From contig CACILM010000004.1 in assembly GCA_902587515.1 (NCBI GenBank), positions 57,501 to 121,500 of the forward strand: 64,000 nt of DNA, read 5' to 3'. This document shows positions 1-9,917 of the stretch, piece by piece. A program made the translations under genes and the position numbers. Below the pieces are notes generated by a model. The model was not told the origin of the DNA and ran no database searches. It was given only the letters and a program-made list of their open reading frames with translations. Position 1 is the stretch's first letter; each line of letters starts with the position of its first letter. Source of the DNA: an uncultured Pelagibacteraceae bacterium. Its GTDB lineage: Bacteria > Pseudomonadota > Alphaproteobacteria > Pelagibacterales > Pelagibacteraceae.

Positions 1-1104
<1,104 letters not shown>

Positions 1105-1422
1105 ATAACGGCGCACACTAGCTTTAATAACTTTATGGTAAATAAAGTTATTTTTCGTTAAAGCGTGTACGACAATTTCTTTATTAACCTAGCCGTCCAC
1201 ACTTCTCTTCTTAAATTTACAATTTTAAAAAGCTAAGATTTTATACTATGAAAATCTACACACCTCTGGCGCTAATAATAATTATATTCGTAGAGGTGAG
1301 CGCTCGTTTTATTACAATTTCCTTGTATGTCAAGGCGTATATTGGCTAAAATTGTCGGTAAAATAAGGGTTTTTTGACCTCATCACGTTGCAAACTTCAA
1401 TTAATTTTTGTAGAAAACAACT
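1105..1422. other. 16S leader / divergent intergenic region
   Basis: This 318-nt gap separates the rRNA (minus) from the M23 peptidase gene (plus). It holds the rRNA leader and candidate promoter and a 7-bp interrupted inverted repeat (CACCTCT at 1261-1267, AGAGGTG at 1292-1298) just downstream of that promoter. No open reading frame or tRNA was seen in it. Confidence 0.6.
1306..1333 (-). promoter_or_regulatory. Candidate promoter for the rRNA operon
   Basis: On the minus strand a perfect TTGACA (1328-1333) is followed, after a 16-nt spacer, by TAAAAC (1306-1311), which matches the -10 consensus at 4 of 6 positions. It lies about 200 nt upstream of the mature 16S 5' end, the usual distance for an rRNA promoter with a leader. 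This is pattern recognition only; no start site is known. Confidence 0.4.
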
Positions 1423-2769
1423 ATGACGATAATCCAAAAATTTGTAGACTTATACAAAAGAAAAATAGGCCTAAATGGATTGGTAAAATCAAATAAATTT
1501 AAAACACTAAATTTTAATCCATTTATTTTTTTTACAGTAATAATCTTATCTTGCATAGTTTTTTATTCAGTAAACTCATTTATTAATAAAAAAAATATTG
1601 AAAATAGCAAAAATATCGAAACGATAACAAGTTCTAAAGAATTTTCGAATTTTACTGATTTTTTAATTTCTAAATTAAATAGTCCATATTTAGAAATTAA
1701 ATACACAATAAAAAATAATGACAGTGTAGAAAAAATTCTCAAAAAAAACCAGGTTAGATCAGAGGATATAAAAGATATATCAACGCAGCTTAAAAGGAAA
1801 AAACTTTCTAATATTTATTCTGGTCGTGAATTGACAATGGTATTAAAAAAACTTCCTGATGGATTAAAGACAGTGGTCACATTAAATTTTCCTGTGAGTA
1901 ATACGAGTAGTATTGAGGTAAGGCAATCAAAAAATAAATTCATTGTTAGAGAAAATATTCTTAATTTATATAAAAAAGAAATCGTAATAAGAAATTCAAT
2001 TACAAATAATTTATATAGTTCAGCTATGAATGTAAATATAGAGCCAAATATTATTGTAGAGTTTGCGAGAATATTTGGTTTTGAAGTTGATTTTCAAAGA
2101 GATATTAGAAAAGGAGATTGGTTTGAAATATATTATGAAAAATTCATAGATGATAATAATAAAGTTAGAGATACAGGAAAAATAATTTTTGCGTCAATGT
2201 ATGTAAATGGTGAGGAAATAAATTTATATAATTTCAGTTATAAGAATGAAGAAGAGTATTATGATATTAAAGGAAAAAGTATTACAAAATCTTTAATGAA
2301 GACTCCAATTAACGGTGCACGTTTATCATCATCTTTTGGAATGAGAAAACATCCAATTTTAGGATATAATAAAATGCACCGTGGAACAGATTTTGCCGCT
2401 CCTAGCGGAACACCAATTATGGCCTCTGGTTCTGGTACAGTAACTCGTGCTAGATGGTGTGGAGGTGGTGGTAATTGCGTTAAGATAAAACACAATTCAA
2501 CGTATGAAACTATTTATGCGCACATGAAATCTTTTGCTAAAGGAATTAAAGAAGGAAGAAAAGTAAAACAAGGGCAAGTAATTGGGTATGTTGGATCAAC
2601 TGGTTTATCAACTGGTCCTCATCTTCACTATGAAGTAATTGTTAATGGAAAAAAAGTTAATTCTCAAAAATTAAAGTTACCATCAGGAAAGATCTTAAGA
2701 GGGGTAGCAAGAGAAGAGTTTGAATTAGCTAGAATTAAAATTGACTTAAAACTATCTGAGCTTAGATAA
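1423..2769 (+). CDS. M23-family (LytM-type) murein endopeptidase, membrane-anchored
   Basis: This 448-aa protein has a short cytoplasmic N-terminus and one transmembrane segment at about residues 32-52. A long, probably coiled or LysM-like periplasmic region follows, then a C-terminal LytM/M23 domain (about 295-420). The zinc-site motifs are intact: HxxxD as His319/Asp323 (HRGTD) and HxH as His400/His402 (HLHYEV). The family cleaves peptidoglycan cross-bridges or activates amidases during growth and division. It is transcribed divergently from the rRNA operon and stands alone. The ATG start gives a normal membrane anchor; no typical Shine-Dalgarno sequence is evident. Confidence 0.9.
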   Translation: MTIIQKFVDLYKRKIGLNGLVKSNKFKTLNFNPFIFFTVIILSCIVFYSVNSFINKKNIENSKNIETITSSKEFSNFTDFLISKLNSPYLEIKYTIKNNDSVEKILKKNQVRSEDIKDISTQLKRKKLSNIYSGRELTMVLKKLPDGLKTVVTLNFPVSNTSSIEVRQSKNKFIVRENILNLYKKEIVIRNSITNNLYSSAMNVNIEPNIIVEFARIFGFEVDFQRDIRKGDWFEIYYEKFIDDNNKVRDTGKIIFASMYVNGEEINLYNFSYKNEEEYYDIKGKSITKSLMKTPINGARLSSSFGMRKHPILGYNKMHRGTDFAAPSGTPIMASGSGTVTRARWCGGGGNCVKIKHNSTYETIYAHMKSFAKGIKEGRKVKQGQVIGYVGSTGLSTGPHLHYEVIVNGKKVNSQKLKLPSGKILRGVAREEFELARIKIDLKLSELR

Positions 2770-2780
2770 AAAATAAATAG

Positions 2781-3140
2781 TTACGATAATTTTTTTTCTA
2801 AAAAAGTTCCTTCGGGTGATAAGTTTTCTGAAATTTTGCTCTTATCTACAAAGTTTTCTTTCTTTTCTAACAATTCATTTAATCTTCTTAAATAATGATC
2901 TGCATGTTGTAAATAATTTTGAGCTAAAACAGGATCTCCATTACTCTGTGCGTCTTTAGCAAGTTGTTGAAATTTTTGCATTGTTTTTTCCACATTATGT
3001 GAGTTATTCATTGATCCGTTTCTATTAAAATTTACATTACCATTATTAAAGGTGCTTGTGTTACTAGAGCCGTTTCTTCTTCTCAAAAAATTACTTTTTT
3101 GTTGTCTACCTCTATAACTTCTTCTTCTATTGTTATTCAT
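2781..3140 (-). CDS. DUF4167 domain protein
   Basis: A 119-aa protein with a very basic Arg/Asn-rich N-terminus (repeated RRR and GR patches, residues 1-50) and a helical segment (about 50-95). The helical part contains the typical pattern of a short DUF4167 domain, with residues such as QLAKDAQSNGDPVLAQNYLQ. In alphaproteobacteria DUF4167 genes sit downstream of prmC-prfA, exactly as here. The basic tail suggests nucleic-acid binding, but the function is unknown. It is the last gene of the lysC-ispG-prfA-prmC block, 7 nt after prmC. Confidence 0.8.
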   Translation of the reverse strand: MNNNRRRSYRGRQQKSNFLRRRNGSSNTSTFNNGNVNFNRNGSMNNSHNVEKTMQKFQQLAKDAQSNGDPVLAQNYLQHADHYLRRLNELLEKKENFVDKSKISENLSPEGTFLEKKLS

Positions 3141-3147
3141 TTTTTAA

Positions 3148-3990
3148 TTATCTTTTAAATGTTGATATTAAACACCTTATATTTTCTTTATAATCTCTAA
3201 TGTACCGCTCTATTTTAAAATTATTTTTCTTTAATTCTCTTGAAATTTTATTGCTCTGATCATTTCCAATTTCGATAGCGAGCTTACCATTAATTTTTAA
3301 GATTTCTTTTGCTTTGTAAATAACTTTTTTAATTACGTCAAGCCCATCATTTCCACCATTAAGTGCAATAAGTGGTTCGTATTTCTTAATTCCATCTTCT
3401 AGATTTTTTATATTTTTTCTTTCAATATAAGGTGGATTTGAAACAATTAAATCAAATTTTAAATTGTATAGGTCAATTATAGATTTGTTCGAAAACCTAA
3501 TTCTATTTTCAATTTTATGTAAAATGGCGTTTTTTTTTGCTATTTTTAAAGCATTTTTTGAAATATCTATTCCTAATCCGTTTGAGTTAGGAAGTTCGCT
3601 TAACAGACTTATCAAAATACAACCTGATCCAGTTCCTACATCTAATAAGGAAATTTTTTTATCTTTGTAAATTTTAGTTAGACTCTCAATGATTAACTCG
3701 GTCTCTGGTCTAGGTATTAATGTATTTCTATTAACATAAAATTTTTTACTCCAAAATTCTTTTTCTTTAGTAATGTAGGCTATAGGCTCTTTAAGTGATC
3801 TTCTTTTAATCAAATCATTAAAAGCAGAAATTTCTGTTTTTTTCCTATTTTGCTCCAAATTCACTAATATTTGTTCCCTTTTTTTATTCAGGACTTTTGA
3901 AAGTAAAATTTCAGAATCTAGTCTGTGTGTTTTAATTTTTTGTTTAAATAATTTATTTGATCCTAAATTAAGGAGTTCTAAAGTATTCAT
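3148..3990 (-). CDS. prmC: Release factor glutamine methyltransferase PrmC (HemK)
   Basis: Transfers a methyl group from SAM to the glutamine of the GGQ motif of peptide-chain release factors. From an upstream ATG at 4005 the protein would be 285 aa; in that numbering the SAM-binding DVGTGSGCI lies at 122-130 and the catalytic NPPY at 190-193. I prefer the ATG at 3990 (MNTLELL), giving 280 aa, because it falls just past the prfA stop and avoids a 14-bp overlap; the longer start cannot be excluded. Being adjacent to prfA, its substrate, is a classical arrangement. Confidence 0.93.
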   Translation of the reverse strand: MNTLELLNLGSNKLFKQKIKTHRLDSEILLSKVLNKKREQILVNLEQNRKKTEISAFNDLIKRRSLKEPIAYITKEKEFWSKKFYVNRNTLIPRPETELIIESLTKIYKDKKISLLDVGTGSGCILISLLSELPNSNGLGIDISKNALKIAKKNAILHKIENRIRFSNKSIIDLYNLKFDLIVSNPPYIERKNIKNLEDGIKKYEPLIALNGGNDGLDVIKKVIYKAKEILKINGKLAIEIGNDQSNKISRELKKNNFKIERYIRDYKENIRCLISTFKR

Positions 3991-3991
3991 T

Positions 3992-5062
3992 TTAAAGACT
4001 TTCAAGTTTTAAGCTTTGCTCTTTAAGTCTAAGTTGCTCATTCATTTCTTCATGAATTTCTCCGCTTAAAAATTCATCCAATTTATGTAAAGTTAAATTT
4101 ATTCTATGATCTGTTATTCTGCCTTGTGGAAAATTATAAGTCCTTATTCTTTCTGAACGATCCCCGGATCCTATCTGATTCCTTCTATCGCTGGATCTTT
4201 CTTGATCTCTTTTTCTTTTTTCCGCCTCGTAAACTCTTGATCTTAATATTTTTAAGGCTTTAGCTTTATTCTTGTGTTGGGATTTTTCATCTTGTTGACT
4301 GACAACTACACCGCTAGGAATATGTGTTATTCTGACTGCGCTATCAGTTGTGTTAACAGATTGACCTCCTGGACCACCTGCTCTAAATACGTCTATTCTT
4401 AAATCAGTATCTTTAATTTGAATATCTACCTCCTCAGCCTCGGGGAGTACTGCAACAGTGGCAGCAGAGGTATGAACTCTACCTTGCGTTTCAGTTTTTG
4501 GTATTCTTTGGACACGATGCACACCTGATTCATATTTCAAATAAGAATAAATATCATTCCCATTTACTAGAAAAATCACTTCTTTAAATCCACCTGCCTC
4601 ACTTTTTGAAATATTAATTATTTCTATTTGCCATTTTTTTTTTGAGCAAACTTTTTCATACATTCTAAATAAATCGGCACAAAAAAGTGAAGCTTCTAAA
4701 CCACCTGTTCCTGCTCTTATCTCCACAATTGCATTTTTATTATCATCTTCATCTTTTGGCAAAAGAAATATCTTTAATTCATTTTCAAACCTAACTTTTT
4801 TATTCTCCATTTCGCTAAGATCCTTTTTAGCCATCTCAATCATTTCAATATCATTATTTTTATCATTTAAAATTTGCTCTAAATCTTTCTTCTCGCTATC
4901 AAAATTTAAATATTTTTTCGCAGTTGAAATAATGACTTCTAAATTAGAATACTCTTTAGATTTTTTTGCAAATAATTTAGGGTCGATTTTACCTGAGGAT
5001 AGTTCTTTTTCTAAATTATCATGTTTTGTAACTATTTCTCTCACTTTTTGTAAAGGTATCAT
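3992..5062 (-). CDS. prfA: Peptide chain release factor 1
   Basis: This 356-aa RF1 recognises UAA and UAG stop codons. The GGQ peptidyl-hydrolysis motif is at residues 232-234, inside the sequence [11 protein letters not shown]. The anticodon-mimicking P-x-T tripeptide, read here as PKT, is at 188-190 and marks RF1 rather than RF2. The length is normal. Its start shares one base with the ispG stop (TAATG-type junction), so the two are translationally coupled within the lysC-ispG-prfA-prmC operon. Confidence 0.96.
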   Translation of the reverse strand: MIPLQKVREIVTKHDNLEKELSSGKIDPKLFAKKSKEYSNLEVIISTAKKYLNFDSEKKDLEQILNDKNNDIEMIEMAKKDLSEMENKKVRFENELKIFLLPKDEDDNKNAIVEIRAGTGGLEASLFCADLFRMYEKVCSKKKWQIEIINISKSEAGGFKEVIFLVNGNDIYSYLKYESGVHRVQRIPKTETQGRVHTSAATVAVLPEAEEVDIQIKDTDLRIDVFRAGGPGGQSVNTTDSAVRITHIPSGVVVSQQDEKSQHKNKAKALKILRSRVYEAEKRKRDQERSSDRRNQIGSGDRSERIRTYNFPQGRITDHRINLTLHKLDEFLSGEIHEEMNEQLRLKEQSLKLESL

Positions 5063-6153
5063 TAATCTAGCTCTTTAATTTTATCTTCAACAAGCTTTAC
5101 CACCTTATTTATTATATCGGAGTTAGCGACTTTTGTGTGTGGCAGTCCTGAAAGGTATAAAAGGTTGCTATCTTGTCCTCCCCCAGTCAGACCTACATCT
5201 GTTTGAGAGGCTTCGCCAGGGCCATTAACTACACAACCAATTATAGATAAGTTTATTGGTTTTTTTATATGAGCAAGTTTTTTTTCTAATTTTTTAACTG
5301 TTTCGATAACAGGAAAAGCTTGACGTGCACATGATGGGCAAGAAATTATATTTACTCCTCTTGAACGGATACCTAGAGATTTTAAAATTTCATAACCAGC
5401 CTTAACCTCATCTACAGGATCAGAAGAAAGTGAAACTCTTATTGTATCACCTATACCCTCCATAAGCAGTTGGCCAATGCCAATTGAAGACTTTATGCTT
5501 CCACTAAAAAGCCCACCAGCTTCAGTTACTCCTAAGTGGAGAGGGTAGTTACATACCTTTGATAATTGTTGGTAAGCCTTAACAGTCAAAAAAATATCTG
5601 AAGATTTCACACTTATTTTAAAATTAAAAAAATTATTATCTTCTAAAAGTTTTATATTATTTTTAGCGCTTTCAACTAATGCTTCTGGACAAGGTTCTTT
5701 ATACTTTTCTAACAAAGATTTATCTAATGAACCCGCATTAACACCAATTCTAATAGAACAGTTATTATCTTTAGCTGCTTTAACTACTTCTAAGACTCTA
5801 TCCTTGGAACCTATATTACCAGGATTTATCCTAAGACAACTTGCTCCCATTTCTGCAGCCTCAATAGCTCTCCGATAGTGGAAATGTATATCAGCTACAA
5901 CTGGTACATTTACATTTTTGACAATCTCTTTTAATGATTTTGTTGAGTCCTCATCTGGACAAGATACTCTTACAATATCTACTCCGGCTTCCTCCAGTAT
6001 TTGAATTTGCTTGATGGTATTTTTAACATCAGTGGTCAGAGTGTTAGTCATTGATTGTACTGAAATTTTTGAGTCCCCTCCAACGGAAACATTTCCAACT
6101 TTAATTTTCTTAGTTTTTTTTCTTTCAATAAGTCTATGGGGTCTAATTTGCAT
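5062..6153 (-). CDS. ispG: 4-hydroxy-3-methylbut-2-enyl diphosphate synthase IspG (GcpE)
   Basis: Catalyses the penultimate step of the MEP isoprenoid pathway, the reductive conversion of MEcPP to HMBPP, using a [4Fe-4S] cluster. The 363-aa protein has an N-terminal TIM-barrel. The cluster cysteines are visible in CPSC (Cys272 and Cys275) and GCVVNGPGE (Cys307); a conserved glutamate follows the last motif. It is the compact bacterial form without the plant/Chlamydia insertion. Both ends share single bases with neighbouring genes. Confidence 0.96.
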   Translation of the reverse strand: MQIRPHRLIERKKTKKIKVGNVSVGGDSKISVQSMTNTLTTDVKNTIKQIQILEEAGVDIVRVSCPDEDSTKSLKEIVKNVNVPVVADIHFHYRRAIEAAEMGASCLRINPGNIGSKDRVLEVVKAAKDNNCSIRIGVNAGSLDKSLLEKYKEPCPEALVESAKNNIKLLEDNNFFNFKISVKSSDIFLTVKAYQQLSKVCNYPLHLGVTEAGGLFSGSIKSSIGIGQLLMEGIGDTIRVSLSSDPVDEVKAGYEILKSLGIRSRGVNIISCPSCARQAFPVIETVKKLEKKLAHIKKPINLSIIGCVVNGPGEASQTDVGLTGGGQDSNLLYLSGLPHTKVANSDIINKVVKLVEDKIKELD

Positions 6154-7361
6154 TAATCTAGCTCAAATATTGTATGTAATTTTTTGACTGCATTTAAGGT
6201 TTCTTCTTCGTCAATAATAACAGATAATTTAATTTCCGATGTAGATATGGCTAAAATATTAATATCAACATCGGCCAGAGCTCTAAACATTTTGTAAGTT
6301 ATGCCTGGGGTTGAGACCATTCCAGCACCAACAATTGAAACTTTGGCTACTCTATCATTATGTGTAATATTTTTGTATTCAATTTTTTTATTATCACTTA
6401 GTATTTTTTTTGTTTTTAAAAGATCATCTCTTTTGATCGTAAATGAGATATCTGTAGTTTTTTGATCAGAAGAGACATTTTGAATTACCATATCAACATT
6501 TATTTGCGCTTTATTTAGAGGTTCAAATATATTTGCTGCTATTCCGGGTTTATCCTCTACTCCAATGAGTGTAATTTTAGCATCATCTTTTGAATATGCT
6601 ACACCAGTGACACTTTTAGAATAATCAATATTTTGTTGATCAAATATCTTTGTACCTTTTCTATCTGTAAATGTGGACCTTACTTGTAAAGGAATATCGT
6701 ATATCATAGCCGTTTGCACTGCAGATGATTGCATTACTTTAGCACCCACAGAAGATAGTTCTAACATTTCTTCGTAAGATATTCGGTCAATTTTTTTTGC
6801 AACAGGAATTTTATTTGGATCAGTCGAAAAAACACCATCAACGTCAGTATATATTTCACATGAATCAGCATTTAGTAATTTCGCAAACACAACTGCAGAG
6901 GCATCAGATCCACCACGTCCAATTGTAGTAATTTCACCATCTTTTGAAATTCCTTGAAAGCCTGGCACCACGGCAACACCTTTTTTAACATAGTTATTAA
7001 TCTTAGTTACATTCATGTTAACGATTCTTGAGTTGGCGTGTTCACCTTCTGTTAAAATTGGTATCTGCCAATTAAGCCAAGATTGAGCTTTAATATTTAT
7101 TTTCATCAAGGCGCCTGTTAATAGAGCACAAGTTACTTGTTCTCCTGAAGATAACAAAACATCAAGTTCTCTTTTATTAAAATCATCTGCAATAGACTGA
7201 GAAAGTTTAATAAGATTGTTAGTCTGTCCTGCCATAGCGGAGACAACCACAATAATTTCGTTACCCAAGTCATATTCTTTTTTGATAATTTTTGCCACAT
7301 GTTGAATTCTTTCAACTGTGCCAACAGATGTTCCTCCAAACTTAAGTACTTTTTTCATCAT
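6153..7361 (-). CDS. lysC: Aspartate kinase
   Basis: Phosphorylates aspartate, the first step towards lysine (via DAP), threonine and methionine. The 402-aa protein begins with the kinase signature KFGGTSVG (residues 7-14) and has the substrate-binding GRGGSDASA. Two C-terminal ACT domains follow, with the GVEDKPGIA motif of the first, so allosteric feedback by lysine and/or threonine is likely. Two adjacent Met codons start the frame; either may be used. It heads the operon lysC-ispG-prfA-prmC-DUF4167 and is divergent from ubiG across 60 nt. Confidence 0.96.
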   Translation of the reverse strand: MMKKVLKFGGTSVGTVERIQHVAKIIKKEYDLGNEIIVVVSAMAGQTNNLIKLSQSIADDFNKRELDVLLSSGEQVTCALLTGALMKINIKAQSWLNWQIPILTEGEHANSRIVNMNVTKINNYVKKGVAVVPGFQGISKDGEITTIGRGGSDASAVVFAKLLNADSCEIYTDVDGVFSTDPNKIPVAKKIDRISYEEMLELSSVGAKVMQSSAVQTAMIYDIPLQVRSTFTDRKGTKIFDQQNIDYSKSVTGVAYSKDDAKITLIGVEDKPGIAANIFEPLNKAQINVDMVIQNVSSDQKTTDISFTIKRDDLLKTKKILSDNKKIEYKNITHNDRVAKVSIVGAGMVSTPGITYKMFRALADVDINILAISTSEIKLSVIIDEEETLNAVKKLHTIFELD

Positions 7362-7421
7362 TTTTGATTTTAATATATATTTTTAAGAATATAATATAAT
7401 TTAAATTATTTTATTAAAGAC

Positions 7422-8144
7422 ATGACTACTATAAATAAAGAAGAAATTCAAAAGTTTTCAGATTTAGCTGAGGAATGGTGGGATGTTAAGGGTAAATTTA
7501 AACCTCTTCACATGTTTAATCCAATTAGAATCGAGTACATAACTGAAAAAATTAAACAACATTTCAATATAGTTAATTCTAATAATTTTCTTAAAAGCTT
7601 AAACATACTTGATATTGGATGTGGAGGAGGCCTAATTTCTGAACCTATGGCAAGACTTGGCGGAGTCGTAACAGGGATAGATGCTTCTGAAAAAAATATT
7701 AAAGTAGCAAAATTACACGCAAAAAAAAATAATTTAAAAATCCGCTATTTAAATAAATCTCCGGAACAGTTGGATGAATTTGAAAAATTTGATGTAATTT
7801 TAAATCTTGAAATAATTGAACACGTTGAAGATGTAAATTTGTATCTAGATTCTTGTTATAATTTGCTTAAAAAAAATGGTTTAATGTTCACAGCAACACT
7901 TAATAGAACATTTACATCATATATCAAAGCTATAATCGGAGCAGAGTATATACTAAGATGGTTGCCAATAGGGACACATGAATGGAGTAAATTTATTAAA
8001 CCCGAAGAGTTGGAAAAACTTTTAGTTGCTAGAAAATTTAAAACTATTAATACAAAAGGTTTAGAATTTAATCCAATTTTAAGAAAATGGAAAAAATCAG
8101 ATAATCTCTCGGTAAATTACATATTCAGTAGTACTAAAAATTAA
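7422..8144 (+). CDS. ubiG: Ubiquinone biosynthesis O-methyltransferase UbiG
   Basis: A 240-aa class I SAM methyltransferase for the two O-methylation steps of ubiquinone synthesis. The N-terminal FSDLAEEWWD is a UbiG hallmark. The SAM motif DIGCGGG is at about residues 64-70, and motif LNLEIIEHVED and the C-terminal family sequence THEWSKF are present. The length is normal. Its 3' end overlaps the convergent DUF1178 gene by 4 bp. Confidence 0.95.
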   Translation: MTTINKEEIQKFSDLAEEWWDVKGKFKPLHMFNPIRIEYITEKIKQHFNIVNSNNFLKSLNILDIGCGGGLISEPMARLGGVVTGIDASEKNIKVAKLHAKKNNLKIRYLNKSPEQLDEFEKFDVILNLEIIEHVEDVNLYLDSCYNLLKKNGLMFTATLNRTFTSYIKAIIGAEYILRWLPIGTHEWSKFIKPEELEKLLVARKFKTINTKGLEFNPILRKWKKSDNLSVNYIFSSTKN

Positions 8145-8566
8145 TTATCTTTATCCACCCAAGGAATACTAAGTAAATCTATTCCCTCCTCTCTTAACTC
8201 ATCTCTTTCTTCATTAGAAGCGATCCCGTAAATTGTTTTTTTATTCTTTTTATCATAAAAAATTTCCCTTACTTTTTTGCTAAAATCTTTTCCAACATAT
8301 TCAAAATTTTTTTCAATATAATTTCTGAGTTTTAAAAGTTTTTGTTTTTCACGATTTAATTCATATTCATTTATCTGAAATTCGTTATTATGCTTATTAT
8401 TTGAAATTGAAACCATAGGTGCCATTATTGTTTTAGAGATTTTTTTTGAGTTACAAAAAATACATTCTAATAATTTTCTGCTATTCAATTTTTCAAATTC
8501 TTTTGAGTCAGCAAACCAACTTTCGAACTCGTGATTATTTTCGCATTTTAGGTTATATTTAATCAT
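8141..8566 (-). CDS. DUF1178 family protein
   Basis: A 141-aa protein with the DUF1178 N-terminal pattern: IKYNLKCENNHEFESWF followed by a second cysteine pair, CIFC, near residues 35-38. The spacing (one Cys/His group, then CxxC) suggests a small zinc ribbon. The middle region is Lys/Glu-rich and the C-terminus ends in the conserved GIDLLSIPW-like segment. Its function is unknown. It lies 2 nt after argJ and is probably co-transcribed with it. Confidence 0.85.
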   Translation of the reverse strand: MIKYNLKCENNHEFESWFADSKEFEKLNSRKLLECIFCNSKKISKTIMAPMVSISNNKHNNEFQINEYELNREKQKLLKLRNYIEKNFEYVGKDFSKKVREIFYDKKNKKTIYGIASNEERDELREEGIDLLSIPWVDKDN

Positions 8567-8568
8567 AG

Positions 8569-9873
8569 TTAATTTCTATAATCTGCATTTATGTCTATAT
8601 AATCATGCGTAAAATCACATGTAAAACATTTAAAAGCATCATTACCCAACTTTAGATTTATTTCGAACTCAACTGAATCCCATTGCATATATTCTTTAAG
8701 TTTTTCCTCATTGTAACTATCGGATATTTTGCCATTTTCAGCTACTACCATTTCTCCAATTTTAACTTTTAATTTTTTAGGATCGACGACCTCACCTGAT
8801 TTACCAATACCCATAATTATTCTTCCCCAATTCGGATCCTCGCCAGCAACAGCAGTTTTTACTAATGGGGAATTAGCAATTGAAAAAGCAATTTTTTTTG
8901 CACTCCCTAAGGACTTAGCATTGATTACACTTATAGTTAAAAATTTTTTTGCTCCCTCTCCGTCCACCACAATTTGTTTAGCTAAATTTAAACATAGTTT
9001 TTTCAATGCTAATTCAAATTTTTGAATTACTTTATCGTTGAGAGATAAGTTTTCACCAATTTTTAAGGTTCTTGTTGAAAAAATTGTAACCATGTCATTG
9101 GTTGATTGATCGCTATCAACAGATATTGCGTTAAAAGAGTTGGCTACTGATCTTTTTAAAAGAGTCTTTAATAAATTTGAATTAATATCAGCATTTGTAA
9201 ATATGAAAGATAACATTGTAGCAAGATTAGGCGCGATCATTCCAGATCCTTTTGCGATTCCACAAATTCTAATTAACTCATCACCTACAATTATTTCTTC
9301 ATAAGCTACTTTAGGTTTGGTGTCAGTAGTCATTATAGCTGAGGCTATTTTTAACCAATACATTTTATTTTGCTCGCCTCTTAACTTTTCAACTAAATCT
9401 GGCAATCTTTCTTTTATTTTTTCGACTGGAAATTCTTCGCCAATAACGCCAGTAGAAGCAAAAATTAAATCCTTGATTTTAACTGTTTCGGTAGTTCCTT
9501 TTTTAGACTTAGACTCTTTGATTGTTAATATTCTAGATAAATTTTTTGCTAAAGTATCAATGCTATCCTTGCCCTGTTTTCCTGTAAAGGTATTTGCATT
9601 TTTTGTGTTAACTAGGAGACCTTTTATCACTTTTTTATGGGAGTTGTTATTCCAAGGAATAAACTCTGAAGTGATACTATTAGTAGTGTAAAGAGAAGCG
9701 TAGTTTGCACCTTTGCTAAAATAAAATAAAGCAACATCGTCTCTTCCATCGCTATATAAATCTGCAGAAATAGAGGCCATCTCTAAACCCTCGATCTGCT
9801 TTAAATTTTGAAACTCCCCCATTTTAGACAACTTAGATTTATCATTAAGGAAATTTTTGATGTTTATTGTCAT
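8569..9873 (-). CDS. argJ: Bifunctional glutamate N-acetyltransferase / amino-acid acetyltransferase ArgJ
   Basis: Transfers acetyl from N-acetylornithine to glutamate in the cyclic arginine pathway. The 434-aa precursor self-cleaves at an Ala-Thr bond; the conserved region GSGMIAPNLATML puts this at Ala218/Thr219, with Thr219 as the nucleophile. The C-terminal signature AGEDPNWGRI is intact. An ArgJ-based cycle fits with the argB gene at 25230. It is divergent from secA, leaving only about 44 nt between the starts. Confidence 0.95.
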   Translation of the reverse strand: MTINIKNFLNDKSKLSKMGEFQNLKQIEGLEMASISADLYSDGRDDVALFYFSKGANYASLYTTNSITSEFIPWNNNSHKKVIKGLLVNTKNANTFTGKQGKDSIDTLAKNLSRILTIKESKSKKGTTETVKIKDLIFASTGVIGEEFPVEKIKERLPDLVEKLRGEQNKMYWLKIASAIMTTDTKPKVAYEEIIVGDELIRICGIAKGSGMIAPNLATMLSFIFTNADINSNLLKTLLKRSVANSFNAISVDSDQSTNDMVTIFSTRTLKIGENLSLNDKVIQKFELALKKLCLNLAKQIVVDGEGAKKFLTISVINAKSLGSAKKIAFSIANSPLVKTAVAGEDPNWGRIIMGIGKSGEVVDPKKLKVKIGEMVVAENGKISDSYNEEKLKEYMQWDSVEFEINLKLGNDAFKCFTCDFTHDYIDINADYRN

Positions 9874-9917
9874 AATTGCTATTTATTTTAAATTATAAAT
9901 ACATATATAGAGATATA

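Noticed and set aside
9317-9691. Open frame antisense to argJ
   Set aside because: A shadow of the argJ coding pattern, with no start context, no known motif and no neighbours in its direction.
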